Source: Mycoplasmopsis bovis 8790 (GTDB lineage Bacteria; Bacillota_I; Bacilli_A; Mycoplasmatales; Metamycoplasmataceae). From it: a stretch of DNA of 64,000 nucleotides. Below, one piece after another: positions 1-12,812 of the stretch. Numbering within the stretch: position 1 is the first letter of the stretch; every line of letters starts with the position of its first letter. The notes beneath the pieces are model-generated. The model was not told the origin of the DNA, ran no database searches, and worked only from the letters and a program-made list of their open reading frames with translations. Made by a program: the position numbers and the translations under genes. Location of the stretch: the NCBI RefSeq assembly GCF_005061465.1, contig NZ_LAUS01000003.1:1-64000 (forward strand), given 5' to 3'.

Positions 1-22
1 TGAAGCGAGGGCTTCATTTTTA
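1..22 (+). terminator. Rho-independent terminator of a gene left of the window
   Basis: Perfect 6-bp stem TGAAGC/GCTTCA with loop GAGG, followed by ATTTTT on the plus strand. It would end a plus-strand gene whose body lies outside the window. Confidence 0.6.
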
Positions 23-33
23 TACTTATTAGC

Positions 34-44
34 CTATAAAACAG
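34..44 (+). repeat. Copy of recurrent intergenic 11-mer CTATAAAACAG
   Basis: The same 11-mer occurs in four other intergenic spots (8063-8073 minus, 10259-10269 plus, 17426-17436 minus, 18342-18352 plus). Here it sits in a small inverted repeat, AGCCT..AGGCT. Function unknown; part of a terminator-like hairpin is the simplest reading. Confidence 0.4.
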
Positions 45-53
45 GCTTATATG

Positions 54-3026
54 CTAATTAACAAATATAAATGTTAATGACAAGGATACTAAAGAAATTA
101 AAACAATTGGGAACACAACTTTATAGTAAATTGATTTTGTTTTAATCTTGCTGTTAGATGAATTGGTTGCTAATAATTTATGATTTTTGTTCTTCTTGCG
201 ATAATGATCTTGTCTTTTTTCGCCGATATATACCAAAATTAAGATTATAGCTGAGACAAGTGTACCTATAACAACGAAACCTAAAGTGTTTAGGGCAGTC
301 ATAATTGATGAATTAGCAAAGGCCGAAGCTCCATCGTATGCAGTAGGTTGAATTGATTCTTTAATTAAGACTTTGTATAGATAGTCAGCAGTACCAGTTC
401 CACCGGGAGTAAATGAAATTGAGTTAGCAACTCTAATCATTGTGCTTTGAATTGTAAGATTTCAGTAATATCCGTGTGGGACATCAGGCTTAACAATACC
501 TAAAGCTTGAGCTTGGAATGCATTAAATGTTAATAATGAAGGTACAAACTTAAGCAATATCAGTTCAAAAAAGTAGTATGGATTCTTAAATGTTTTTCTG
601 ATGCATTTATTAATATTGAATAATTCATATTCGAATTTTGCTTTAATTGCAAATGAATCATATGACTTTACAAAAGGTAAAATTTCAATTATTGCAATCA
701 ATGCTTTAAGTGAAAATCTTTGTAGTTTTTTGTTAAGTGTAATGACCAAAAGTATTGTGGTTCAGCCAGTATCGAAAATTAAACCTAGTACTAACATAAC
801 AATAAAAGTGATTGAACTAGGGTTTGAACTTACAAAGAAATTTGAAAAAGTACTTATACCAATAGGCACAAATATTGCTGTTGAAATTATGTTACCAAGT
901 TGTCAAATAAATGAGTTAACAACAATTGCAGACATTAAAGAAGCTCGAGGAATATTCCGTCTTCTTAAGTATCAATATGTAGCAATATCTCCGCCAATTG
1001 ATTTAGGTGTAATAGTTTGAACTACAATTCCTATAATTGTACCTACAAAAATGTCACTTCACTTAACTTTGTCACCTTGCAGTGTGATAACCCGTTTAAA
1101 AATCAGGGCTTGAAAAATAGATCAAATAAATGCGCCAAATGAAAGAAATACAAATGAAGCTCTAGCGTAATAACCTGCATTTGTCGGTCGGGCGAATTCT
1201 GCAATATCATTTTTGACATATAGCTTTTTATAAAAAGCTCTAAATACTTCTGAGGGCCCGCCAGCATTTGTGCCAAATTCATCTTTAAGGTTATAAACAG
1301 AGTAAAAAAGAAAAACTATAATAGCAATTAAAAATAATGAGTAGGCTAAATATTTCAAAAATGACTTGAGTGAAAATTTGCTTATAGTATTTTCTTCTTT
1401 TAACTCAAGCAAGCCTTCTAACATTTCATTGTTTCTTACCACCATCATTGTTTCGCCATTTTGCTCGCCACTTCTTTCAACAGTGTTGCAATAAAAAGTG
1501 ATAACTTTAGCTTGCTGATTATAGTGAATATATGCATATTCGCGATTTTTAAAAGAAATTTTATATAGTGAATTTGATTCGCTATTATTGTCATTTTCAA
1601 TCTTTTGGACTCTGGTTATGAGTAAATTAGAACCAAATTTTGATGCGACTTTAATTCTTTCAAAAAATCTTACTGCTCCGTCTAAGTCTATTTCATAGGT
1701 ATGAATGGTCAAATGATGCCTTTTGTATTTTTTATAAATATCGTTCAAAACTTCAAAAATGTTTTGGTTTCTTTCAAGTTTATAGAAATTAATCATTCTA
1801 AGAATTTCTAAAAAAAACAGGTTAGCATCGAATGAGTTTGTTAGTCTATTGTTAGCCACAAATTCACTGCTGCTAGTAAAAGCCATTATTAAATTTTTAT
1901 CAGAATTTTCAGATATATATTTTCAAACATTAGATCTGTTAACAAATTCAAATACTTCAATATTATTTTCTCGTGCAATGCTTTTAGTAAGATCTCCAGA
2001 AAAATAATTTTTTGCTATAAAGGCATTTTGAAGCGATTTTTTGTCAAACTCAGGGTCATCATTAATCAAAAAATTTAAATATATTGCCGCTATTTCATCA
2101 GGCTTAAAATATTTAAACACTGATTTATGTTTTATAGAAAAATTAAGGCCAGTTCCTTCCTCATTAATAATGAAATTGGCTTTTGAACCTTTTCCAATTC
2201 CTTTTCAGTTAACTCTTTCTAAATAATTATGGCGATTTGCATAGTAGAAATTAGCATTTTTTGCCCTGTTTACAGTAAAAAACGGCAAATTAAAGTACTT
2301 AAGATTATCAACATAAAAATCTCTGTTTAAATATCTAGAAACATCAACTCCAAACGGAATTGACATATTGTTTAAAAACTTATTGCCAGCATATCTTTTG
2401 TGAATTTGTTCAATGTATTCATGAATTGCATCTGATAGGTGATAATTGTTGTCAAAGACAGGCAAGTTTATATTCAAATAATCGACTGATTCAATGTAGC
2501 TAATTATTTTTTTCATATCACTTCTCGAAAAGGCAGATCCATCTGAATAATTAAATAAAATTTGTGCTCTCTTATTATTTCCCAATGGATTTTGAAATGA
2601 AACAAAAGTGTCGCAGTTTTCCTTTAATGCTATAAACGACTTATAAACAACAGGTATAATTGATGAATTATCTGCTCTGATAATTGTTACATTGTGAGCT
2701 CTAAGCTCACTTGCAAAAACATCTAAAAGCAAGTTAGATGATTCGGAATTATCAGAAGAAAGAAACACTTTTTTGTTTTGCTGTTTAGCTAGAAAATTAT
2801 TATAAAAAGCTTTAGCAATCGCAACAGTTGTATACTCATTCAAATAGATAGTACCCATTTCTAAATCAGCAGTAATTTTGTTGCCAATTGCTTTGATGTT
2901 CCCAGAAAAAGCGTAATTAATTCTATCTATTGATTTATTAGAATTAGACTTTCAAATACTATAAGAATAATTATTGCTTAGTGAACTTTCTTTAACTCAT
3001 TTATCATGAATAGGATTTAAACTCAT
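54..3026 (-). CDS. Fusion of degenerate phosphoglucomutase-like domain and LPG-synthase-type flippase membrane domain
   Basis: One 990-codon frame read with TGA as Trp; ATG at 3026 is preceded by AAAGGAG. Residues about 60-450 follow the phosphohexomutase fold: SSDNSESS (about 90-97) sits where the D-T-R-x-S-S motif is expected, SFQNP (143-147) aligns with the catalytic ASHNP loop, and about 381-430 resembles the helical domain-III segment. The phosphorylated Ser of the loop is Phe here, so mutase activity is unlikely. From about 558 onward there are many hydrophobic helices with PKSIGGD and TPGGTGT motifs, as in the lysylphosphatidylglycerol synthase membrane domain (flippase-like) family. 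The C-terminus is Lys-rich and ends with one more helix. Function is inferred only: perhaps lipid or glycolipid handling at the membrane with a sugar-binding pseudoenzyme head. Confidence 0.75.
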
Positions 3027-3093
3027 AATGCTCCTTTAGCAATAATGGTCTATAACTTCTAAATTATATTAAATAATTTATTAAAATTATTTT

Positions 3094-3933
3094 ATGAAGA
3101 TTTTATTAGCAGGAACACCAGAATTTGCAGTTCCAATTTTTGAAAAAATTATAAATAATTTTGAGGTTGTGGGAATTGTTAGCCAACCTGACAAACCAAA
3201 TAAAAGGGGAAGAATTTTAACTAGCACACCAACCAAGGAATTGGCACAAAAATATAACATCAAATGTTTTCAACCAGAAAAAATAGGTCAAATAGCGGAT
3301 GAATTGAAAGCTTTAGACTATGATTATTTAGTTACGGCTGCTTTTGGCCAATTGATCCCAACTTCTGTTTTGCAAATAGCTAAAAAATTAAATTTAAATG
3401 TACATGGATCAATATTGCCTAAATATAGAGGCGCAGCACCAGTTCAGCACGCTTTATTAAATAATGACAAAACGACCGGTGTCTCGCTTATGGAGATGGT
3501 TAAAGCTATGGATGCAGGGGACGTTTTTGCTAAAATTGAATTTGAAATTGATGAAAAAGATACTGCATCAAGCTTGTTGCGTAAAATTAGCTTGTTATCA
3601 GCAGAAAATATAGTTGATTGACTTAATAAAATTGATAAGGGTGAACTAGTAAGAGAAGTTCAAGACGAAAGTAAAGTAACTTTTAGTCCTAAATTAAGCA
3701 AAGAGGATGCTGAAATAACTAAAGACTTAACCTGCGATGAAGCAATTAACAAAATAAGAGCATACGAATATAATCCAGGCGCATATGTGTACATTAATGA
3801 TAAAAGAGTTAAGTTGTTTTTTGCTACTAAAAAAGTTGTGAAAGCAGGTCTTAAAATTGATTTGGCTGATGGTAGTATTTATGCTGTTGATTATCAATTT
3901 GATAGCAAAAAGAGAGTAAAGTTAGAGTACTAA
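3094..3933 (+). CDS. fmt: Methionyl-tRNA formyltransferase
   Basis: 279 residues. It transfers a formyl group from 10-formyl-tetrahydrofolate to initiator Met-tRNA in the cytosol. The N-terminus has the GTPEFAVP signature; around residues 106-118 the segment N-V-H-G-S-I-L-P-K-Y-R-G-A-A-P holds the formyl-donor binding loop with catalytic Asn and His, and MDAGDV supplies the catalytic Asp. The C-terminal domain is shorter than in E. coli (about 315), usual for mycoplasmas. One in-frame TGA (position 3619) encodes Trp. No clear Shine-Dalgarno precedes the ATG. It is transcribed alone, divergent from the membrane fusion gene with 67 bases between them. Confidence 0.95.
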
Positions 3934-4278
3934 TATAACACCAAAAGCCTTTATTTATAGTACTAAAAGATATTTTTGACAGCATTGTACTTTATTAAAA
4001 CTAAGATAAAATATCTTTAATTGTTTTATTCATAGATATGTTTAACTTATTAATGATATTTCTAGAATAAATAAAATTAATTTACCCCATTCTTTGTATT
4101 TCTGAATTTAGGTATTTGCTTAATAGTCACAAGGTAGTTTTTAATTTTATACATCATTGAATTTATTGAAGATGTATTCTGAATGTCATATATTTATTTA
4201 CAATTATGATTTCTTATGTTTCAATTTCAATCATTTTTCAGAAAAAATAACTTTAACTTATACTTTAGAAAATAACAA
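3934..4278. other. Intergenic stretch without recognisable gene
   Basis: About 345 bases between fmt and the rplS terminator. I see no open frame of useful length in either strand under code 4 and no RNA gene. A distant inverted pair AAAGATATT/AATATCTTT (about 3964-4015) might mark the fmt transcript end, but it lacks a compact loop and a U-run. Confidence 0.5.
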
Positions 4279-4307
4279 AAAGGCACCAGAATAAAAATGG
4301 TGCCTTT
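4275..4307 (-). terminator. Terminator of rpsP-trmD-rplS operon
   Basis: Perfect 9-bp stem AAAGGCACC/GGTGCCTTT, 18 bases after the rplS stop, with a U-run on the minus strand. Confidence 0.85.
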
Positions 4308-4325
4308 GATATTTTTTGTTTAAAA

Positions 4326-4676
4326 TTATCTTTTAATTTCTTTAAGACGAGCTGATTTACCTGAACGATTTTTCATGTAGTAAAGTTTTGCTCTTCTAAC
4401 TTTGTTAGATCTAACAACTTCAATAGCTGAAATCAATGGTGAGTGTAGTGGGAAAGTTCTATTAACACCAATTCCGAATGAAATTTTTCTAACAGTAAAT
4501 GTCTCTCTGGTGCCTGATTCTTTTTTGCTAATTACTAAACCTTCAAAAATTTGGATACGTTCTTTTCCACCTTCACGAATACGAACGTGTACTTTAACGT
4601 TGTCTCCAACACGAAATTCTGGGAAGTCTGTACGTAATTGGTTTGCTTCTACTAATTCGATTAATTTATTTCTCAT
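4326..4676 (-). CDS. rplS: 50S ribosomal protein L19
   Basis: 116 residues, the normal L19 length. It lies at the 30S-50S interface of the large subunit. Typical features are the [10 protein letters not shown] segment, the [10 protein letters not shown] strand and the C-terminal basic tail with [10 protein letters not shown] chose ATG 4676 (MRNKLIEL) because AAAGGA lies just upstream; an earlier in-frame ATG at 4691 would overlap that ribosome site. The start overlaps the end of trmD by 11 bases, suggesting translational coupling. Last gene of the rpsP-trmD-rplS operon. Confidence 0.97.
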   Translation of the reverse strand: MRNKLIELVEANQLRTDFPEFRVGDNVKVHVRIREGGKERIQIFEGLVISKKESGTRETFTVRKISFGIGVNRTFPLHSPLISAIEVVRSNKVRRAKLYYMKNRSGKSARLKEIKR

Positions 4677-5349
4677 GATTAATCCTTTCAATAATATCTG
4701 GACGATTTTTTAAAGTCTTTTTATATTTAGCTTCTTTCCTTCATTTTTCAATTTCTGCATGATTGCCATTTAGCAAAACTTCAGGTACAGCCATACCCTT
4801 GTATTCGCGTGGGCGTGTATACTGTGGATAGTCTAATAATCCATCACCTTCGAATGATTCATATTCATGGCTTTCTTTACGAATTACGTTGTCAATAAGT
4901 CTTATTATTGAATCAGCCATAACCATTGAAGGTAACTCGCCACCAGTTAGTACATAGTCTCCAATAGATAACTCTTCATCAACTATTTGTGTAACTCGTT
5001 CATCAAAACCTTCATATCTGCCTGAAATAAAAGTTATTTGGTCAAGCTTAGATAATTCATGAGCCTTTTTTTGATTGAAAACTTTGCCTTGTGGAGAAAC
5101 TAAAATTTTATATCCGCCTCTGTCTTGTAATGAATCTAAAGCTCTGTCAATTGGTTCTATTTGTAATAGCATTCCTTGACCGCCACCATAAGTTTCATCA
5201 TCAACTTTATGATGCTTATCTAAACTGAATAACCTAAAGTCAACAATATTAATATCTATAAGTTTATTTTCGATTGCTTTAGCAACAATAGATTCTTCAG
5301 TAAAAGGGGCAAAATATTTAGGAAAAAGCGTTAAAAAATTAATCTTCAT
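4666..5349 (-). CDS. trmD: tRNA (guanine37-N1)-methyltransferase
   Basis: 227 residues. TrmD methylates G37 next to the anticodon using S-adenosylmethionine and prevents +1 frameshifting. The knotted SPOUT fold is recognisable from [10 protein letters not shown], the S-P-Q-G-K loop, the [11 protein letters not shown] motif and the [12 protein letters not shown] knot region. The C-terminus ([19 protein letters not shown]) is read only if the TGA at 4741-4743 is Trp, after which the frame runs on to TAA at 4666. Starts 3 bases after the rpsP stop and has no strong Shine-Dalgarno, so it is probably translationally coupled. rimM, often between rpsP and trmD in other bacteria, is absent here. Confidence 0.97.
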
Positions 5350-5352
5350 AAA

Positions 5353-5643
5353 TTATTTTTGTTCTTGTTTAGCAGCAACTTTTTCGCTTTTTAGTACAGA
5401 ATTAATTTTTTCGTTAAGTTTTTGAGTTTTGAAAAGGTTATAAACAGTTTGTGTTAGTTGTGCACCATTTTTAATTCATTGAATAGCAGCTTCTTCATTA
5501 ATTCTTAGAGCTTTTGAGTGAGGGTTATACTCACCAATAGCTTCTATAAATCTTCCATCACGTGGAGCGCGAGCATCTGCTACTACAATTTTATAGCAAG
5601 CATTAAACTTGCTTCCAAGACGTTTAAGTCTAATTTTAACCAT
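5353..5643 (-). CDS. rpsP: 30S ribosomal protein S16
   Basis: 96 residues. Small-subunit assembly protein, first gene of the operon. The N-terminus [10 protein letters not shown] and the segment [14 protein letters not shown] are typical S16. ATG 5643 is chosen because AGGAG lies 7 bases upstream; a longer reading would include a non-homologous [10 protein letters not shown] stretch. An in-frame TGA (5476-5478) gives Trp. The last 25 residues form a Lys/Glu-rich tail. Confidence 0.96.
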
Positions 5644-5670
5644 AGTTAGCTCCTTTTTAAAATATTTAGG

Positions 5671-5692
5671 TGTCAAGCACCACTGCTTGACA
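5671..5692 (-). promoter_or_regulatory. Leader hairpin in front of rpsP
   Basis: Perfect 9-bp stem TGTCAAGCA/TGCTTGACA with a 4-base loop, centred about 38 bases upstream of the rpsP start. No U-run follows, so it is not a terminator. A TATGCT -10-like box lies directly upstream on the minus strand. It could be a protein-binding or stability element of the operon mRNA; role inferred. Confidence 0.45.
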
Positions 5693-5721
5693 GCATAAGT
5701 AATTTAATTTTATATCAATAA

Positions 5722-5759
5722 TAAAAAAATGCAAGCAATAAAATAAATATTGTTGCACT
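5722..5759 (-). terminator. Terminator of clpB
   Basis: On the minus strand GCAACAAT..ATTG(C)TTGC forms a bulged stem followed by ATTTTTTTATT, 14 bases after the clpB stop. Confidence 0.7.
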
Positions 5760-5772
5760 TTTTATTGTGGGC

Positions 5773-7941
5773 TTATTTTACTTTTGAAACAATGAATTTG
5801 TTTGCAAAAACTGTAATTTCGTATTCGTGATTCTTTTGAATTGAACCATCAATTATTTGATAAGCTAGCACGCTCTCGATGTTGTTTTGTATGTATCTTT
5901 TTATTGGACGAGCGCCAAAGTTTTCATCATAAGCATTCTTGGCTATATATTCAACTAATTTTGGTGAATATTTTAGTGTAACTTCTTTGCTGTCATAAAT
6001 TCTTTTAATTAATTTTTGAAGTTCTAATATAACAATTTGTTGAATACCTTGCTCTTGTAATTGATTAAATTTAACTATTTCATCAATTCTATTTACAAAT
6101 TCTGGGCTTAAGAATTTAAGTAATTCTGCTTTAAGGCTAGGAATTTGATCTAAAGCTTCATTTAATTCTATGTTTGAGGCTATATTAGAAGTCATAATGA
6201 TAATTAAATTTCTACAGTTAATTACTCTTCCGGTTGAATCGGTAAAAGCTCCATTATCTAGAATTTGTAGCAAGATATTTAACACATTTCTATCAGCTTT
6301 CTCAATTTCATCAAAAAGTAAAATTGTGTAAGGATTCTTCCTAATATTCTCAGCTAATGAACCGCCTTGATCAAAGCCAACATAGCCTGGTGGCGCACCT
6401 ATTATTTTAGATACGCTGTGTTTTTCCATATATTCAGACATATCTAATCTAATCATTTGCTTTTCACTGTCAAATAAAGCAAATGCTAAGGCTCTTGCTA
6501 ATTCAGTTTTACCAACTCCTGTTGGACCTGTGAATAGAAAACTGGCTAGTGGTCTATTAGGGTCATTAATATTCGCCTTTGCCCTTAAAACAGCCTTAGA
6601 CACCAAATTAACTGCTTCATCTTGACCTTTAATTCTGGCTCTTAATTCATTTTCTAAATTTAGCAACTTTTGCTTATCAGTTTCTAATAGCTTAGTTACT
6701 GGAATCATTGTTCATTTAGAAACTATTCCTGCAATTTCTTCAGCAGTCACACTGTTTTTTATTAATGTTGAATCGCCAAAAGAAATTTTTTCTTCTAATT
6801 CCTTAATTTTTTTCTCAATTTTAGGAACTTCTGAATATTCTAATCTAGAAGCGTCTTCATATTTGGTTTCTCTTTTATAAATATTAATTTTGTATCATAA
6901 ATCATCCAAATATTTCTTTAATTTTGACAAGTCTTCTAACTCATTTTTTTCTTCATTTCACTTATTTTGCAATTTAGAAATTTTTTGATTAGCAGACTTT
7001 ATTTCTTCTTCTATCTCACGTATTCTATTTTTATGCTTTTCCTTATCTTCATCATTCAAAGCAATTTTTTCCATATTTAGTCTTGTTACTAATTGCTTTA
7101 CTTTTTCTAATTCTTCTGGTTCATAGTTAATTTCGGTTTTTATAGTTGCCGCAGCTTCATCAACTAAATCAATAGCTTTATCAGGTAAAAATCTATCTGA
7201 AATATAACGAGAGCTTAATTTTGCGGCCGCTACTAAAGCATCATCTTGGATTTTAACGTTGTGATAATTTTCAAATCTACCCTTAATTCCACGTAATATT
7301 GTAATAGTGTCATCAATTGAAGGTTCTAAAATATCAACCTTTTGCATACGTCTTTCTAAGGCTGCATCTTTTTCTATATATTTTCTATATTCATTATAGG
7401 TTGTAGCTCCTATTAGGTGCATTTTGCCCCTAGCCATTAGTGGCTTAACAATATTAGCTGCATCCATACCGCCATCAGCATTTTTACCTGTGCCAACTAA
7501 CATATGAATTTCGTCAATAAACACAATTATTTCGCCATTAGAATCTTCAATTCTTTTTAATACGTCCTTAAGTCTCTTTTCAAACTGACCTTGAAACTGT
7601 GCGCCAGCTATTAAGCTTGCTAAATCTAACTCATATACATCTTTATTTTTAAGGTTTTCAGGAACTTCACCTTCAACAATTTTTCTAGCTAAACCCTCAA
7701 CAATTGCTGTTTTACCAACTCCAGGCTCGCCAACTAACACAGGATTATTTTTAGTTTTACGACTTAGAATACGAATTAAACGTCTAATTTCATCATCTCT
7801 ATTGATAACTGGTTCTAATTCATGCTTAGCAGCTAAATCAGTTAGATTACGACCATAAATTTTAAGTGGATCATTTTCAGCACTTTTATTTTTACTATTG
7901 TCTGAGATGTTGTTAAATAAATCCTCAAAGTTAAATTCCAT
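5773..7941 (-). CDS. clpB: ATP-dependent disaggregase ClpB, N-domain-less form
   Basis: 722 residues. Hexameric AAA+ chaperone that threads aggregated proteins through its pore, working with DnaK. Two nucleotide-binding domains are visible: Walker A GEPGVGKT at 71-78 with Walker B VFIDEIH, and Walker A GPTGVGKT near 471-478 with [10 protein letters not shown]. The charged helical middle region between them (about 320-420) is the ClpB M-domain, not a ClpA or ClpC feature. The amino-terminal substrate domain of long ClpB (about 150 residues) is missing, as in other mycoplasmas. ATG 7941 is used because GGAGG precedes it; a possible ATG at 7959 would overlap this site. A CIRCE element lies upstream, so HrcA heat-shock control is expected. 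Confidence 0.95.
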
Positions 7942-7974
7942 AATATACCTCCATGACAATCTAATACAAATATT

Positions 7975-8001
7975 TTAGCACTTTAAATGTTAGAGTGCTA
8001 A
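7975..8001 (-). promoter_or_regulatory. CIRCE operator (HrcA site) of clpB
   Basis: Inverted repeat TTAGCACTT-N9-GAGTGCTAA, matching the CIRCE consensus TTAGCACTC-N9-GAGTGCTAA at 17 of 18 arm positions. It sits 34 bases upstream of the clpB ATG, where bound HrcA would block transcription until heat shock. Confidence 0.92.
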
Positions 8002-8030
8002 AAAATTCAAGAATTTTGCACTCTTGAATT
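8001..8030 (-). terminator. Terminator of tex
   Basis: Perfect 9-bp stem AATTCAAGA/TCTTGAATT with a 9-base loop; the U-run on the minus strand abuts the CIRCE element, so the tex end and clpB control region are packed together. Confidence 0.7.
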
Positions 8031-8062
8031 TTGTCTTATTGTGTGAAAAAAATATTATATGA

Positions 8063-8073
8063 CTGTTTTATAG
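8063..8073 (-). repeat. Copy of recurrent 11-mer CTATAAAACAG
   Basis: Begins at the first base after the tex stop codon on the minus strand, between the stop and the tex terminator. See the copy at 34-44 for the list. Confidence 0.4.
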
Positions 8074-10233
8074 CTATTCTGGTCAAATTAGCTTGCCCTG
8101 AATTTTGTCATTTTCTTTGTTTATTTCTATTATTTCTAATGTCACAACGTCGCCAGGTTTAACTAAATCTTTAGGATGAGCTACATAATGAGTTGGATTC
8201 TTTTTCATTTTAGAAATATGAACTAATACAGCTTGTTTAATCCCTATATAAACAAAAATTCCAAAGTCAGTAATATTTTGAACTGAGCCATCTAAAATCA
8301 TACCAACTTTAAGATCTTCTAAATTAAGAATGTCTTTTTTAAGCTTATAGCCTTCTTTTTCATCTCTTATATCTTTGGTTGGGTTTATAAGTGAATCTAT
8401 AATTAACTTCACATCATATTCATTAGAGTCAAATTCAGCGGCTAATTGCTTAACATCTGCATTTTTAAGTGACTCTGAATTTATATTATTCAAATCAATT
8501 TCAAGCTTATTAACAATTTTTTTCGCTAATTCATATGATTCGGGGTGGATGCTTGTTCTATCAAAGAAGTTATCTGAATCGTGAATTCTTAAAAAACCAA
8601 CAGCTTGTTCATAGGTATTTGCACCAAGCGATTTAACTTTTAGTAATTCCTCACGATTTTTGAATTTGCCTATTTTACTACGGTATTCGATAATATTTTG
8701 TGCATGTTTACTATTTAGACCTGAAACGAATTTAAGTATTTCTGCTGAGGCAGTATTTAAATCAACCCCTACTAAGTTAACTGCTTTGTCAACCTTAAAT
8801 TCTAATGCTTGTGAAAGCTCTTTTTGATTTACATCATATTGATACTGTCCTACTCCAATAGATTTTGGGTCAATTTTTATTAATTCATTCAATGGATCTT
8901 GGAATCTTCTACCAATATTGATTGCACTTCTTTCTTCAACATTTAGGTCAGGAAACTCTTTTATGGCTATATCAGAAGCTGAGTAAACTGAAGCACCAAC
9001 TTCAGAGACTATTGCAAATTGTAAGTCTGTGCTTTTATTTGCATTTTCTCTTTCTTTAATAACTGATGCGATGAATTGTTCAGTTTCTCTAGAAGCTGTA
9101 CCATTACCAATTACAATTATGTTTATAGGGTATTTATCAAGAAATTTGTTAATTGTTCTAGCTGCATTTTCGGTTCTTGATTGTGGTGGGTTGGGAAACA
9201 TTATTCCCTTTTCAATAAAATTACCTTGAGGGTCTAATATGGCTATTTTACAGCCATTTACGAACGCAGGGTCAATAGCAGCAACTCACTTATTTTTAAC
9301 AGCAGGGAATAAAAGCATTGTTTCAACATTTTCAGCAAAAAGTTTGATTGCTTCACTTTCAGCTCTTGCAAAAAGATCGGATTTAATTTCTCTAATAATT
9401 GATGGAAGAATTAATCTTTCTAGACTATCAATAACTGAAGCGTGGATAATCTTGCCGGTTTGCTTTATTTTAAAGTACTTTTGGTTCAAGTCATAAGTTA
9501 TTTTTGCTTTGTTGAACTCTTCAATATTGTATGAAACAATCTTTAAGCTTTCAGCCCTAGAAATAGCAAGAACTCTATGATTTGGAATCTTATTAACTCT
9601 TTCCTTATGGTCATAATACATATGGAAGGTTTCTTTTTCGTCCTCAGCATCTTTTTTCTTTTTGGTAACTATAAAACCATAGTTGTAAATTTGGTTTTTA
9701 ACCATTTCACGGTTTGAGACATCTTGTGAAATGATTTGACTAATAATATATTGAGCTTGTTCAATAGCAAACTCAACGCTTTGCACCTTATCTGTAAGGT
9801 AATTTTCAGCTTCCCTATATGGATTAAATCTTGGATTATCTGATTCTAAAATTAGTTTGGCTAAAGGTTCTAGACCTAAAGCAATAGCTTCAGTTGCTTT
9901 AGTTTTTTTACCAACTTTAAATGGTTCATAAATATTTTCTAAGGCAGCTTTAGTATCCACTTCATCGATTTTAGCTTTTAATTCAGGTGTTAAAAGTTTC
10001 TTTTCTTCTAAAATTTTTACAATTGCTTCCTTACGTTTATTTAGTTCAATATTGTAGATATACATTTGATGGATTTCTTGAATAATTTCTTCATCTAATC
10101 CGCCTGTCAAGGCTTTACGATATCTAGCAATAAAGGGAACTGTTGCTCCATCATTTAATAAATTCAGCACCACTGAAACTTGATCTTCATTAAGCTTAAG
10201 TTGATTAGCTACGTATGTAATTGATATGTTCAT
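8074..10233 (-). CDS. tex: Tex family RNA-binding transcription accessory protein
   Basis: 719 residues, close to the usual 720-780. Tex proteins bind RNA and are linked to transcription and stress tolerance. The N-terminal helix-turn-helix-like part contains VPFIARYRKALTGGLDE, a hallmark. The YqgF-like RNase H fold lies around 320-460, followed by the helix-hairpin-helix region (V-G-V-D-L-N-T-A-S, then G-K-F-K-N-R-E-E-L) and a C-terminal S1 domain (L-K-V-G-M-I-L-D-G-S-V-Q-N-I-T-D-F-G-I-F-V with letters shown singly). TGA codons inside, including W-P-E at the very end, are Trp. RBS AGAGGTAA precedes ATG 10233. Single-gene transcript with its own terminator. Confidence 0.93.
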
Positions 10234-10258
10234 AATTACCTCTATTTTCTCAAAAATA

Positions 10259-10278
10259 CTATAAAACAGGCGTTTTAT
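10259..10278 (-). terminator. Hairpin at end of nuclease gene, carrying the CTATAAAACAG motif
   Basis: ATAAAAC-AGGC-GTTTTAT is a perfect 7-bp hairpin overlapping the stop codon of the nuclease gene; on the minus strand AGTATTTTTG follows. It contains one copy of the recurrent 11-mer (10259-10269, plus). Confidence 0.5.
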
Positions 10279-11168
10279 TAAAATGATTCAAATGGAAAAT
10301 CGCTATCTATTTTACCCATTTCTTTTCATTTGTCAAAAAGTTCTCTTCTTTCAGTTTCATTTTTGCATCTAAGATAGTCAACTTGATCTTTGTCATTAAT
10401 TAAATCATACTTGGGGGATTTCTTTTCTTTTAATACACTATATCTTTTATGAAATTCTATTATTTTTTGAATATCATCTTTAATTTGCATTTGCAAATCC
10501 AAATTATTTTTTAATGAGTAATGGAATGCTTCAATTTTTCTTTTTGATACATCAACATTTTCAGGTTTGTCATAATCGTCATCATTTAAAAAGCAACCTA
10601 CAATAATATAAGAATCGTACCCTAGAAGGCTTGTATATAGCTGTGCTTGCTTTTTATAACTAAGCGGTACACCATCTTTTTTTAATTTATTAGCTTGGCC
10701 ATTTAAAGTTCATGAATCATAGTTTTTTATATTAGTTGTTTTAATTTCGAAAACAATTTTTTCATTTTCAGCTAAAGCATCAGGCACACCGCCAATAATG
10801 TCTAAATTTTTAAAGTAGTCATATTCAACATCTTTTGCTTCAATATGCTTGATTATAGTGCTTTTGAGCAATTTTTTGGTATAGAATTCTTGCAAATTAT
10901 CAATAATTTTAGGCTCTAAAATTTGGCCAGCATAGACATATTTTTTTTGCAAAACAGGAAGAGCTAATCTAGCTATGTGGCAAAAAGCTTTAAACTCACT
11001 ATTAAAGCGATCGGGTGTTAAAATATTTGATATTGATGAGCCACCTAGCTTTTTAAATTTTGAAAACTTGTTTGTTCCTAATAACTGCTCTTGAAATCTA
11101 TCCATCAAGATAACTTGATGATTTACTTCGTCTAAAATGTAGTGCACACCATTGTAGTATTTAGCCAT
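10278..11168 (-). CDS. PD-(D/E)XK family putative nuclease (MAGa7180-like)
   Basis: 296 residues, cytosolic. Residues 80-145 show the nuclease core: GQILEP with E85, then IIGGVPDAL with D130, then VFEIKTT with E141 and K143, which is the E..D..ExK arrangement of YqaJ/lambda-exonuclease-type enzymes. The second half (SYIIVGCFLNDDDY and a charged helical tail) is of unknown role. Similar genes are annotated in M. agalactiae as a mycoplasma-specific putative nuclease family; this name is from memory and not checked. RBS GAGGTT precedes ATG 11168. An in-frame TGA at 10710-10712 is Trp and the frame ends at 10278. In a nucleotide-scavenging organism it may serve DNA repair or uptake; inference only. 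Confidence 0.8.
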
Positions 11169-11320
11169 TTGTTAACCTCATTAGTAATAACAGTCATTAT
11201 GAATTATATTTTAAAATTAGTAAATAAATGGGACTAGTAGGTATTTTTTGCCATCATTTATAATATTCCTATAAGATATATAAATATATAAATCTTTTGT
11301 TTTGGAGATAATAATTAATA

Positions 11321-12801
<1,481 letters not shown>

Positions 12802-12812
<11 letters not shown>

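Noticed and set aside
601-1020. Plus-strand reading frame of 139 codons
   Set aside because: It is antisense to the membrane domain of the 54-3026 gene, whose frame runs unbroken under code 4 and shows family motifs.
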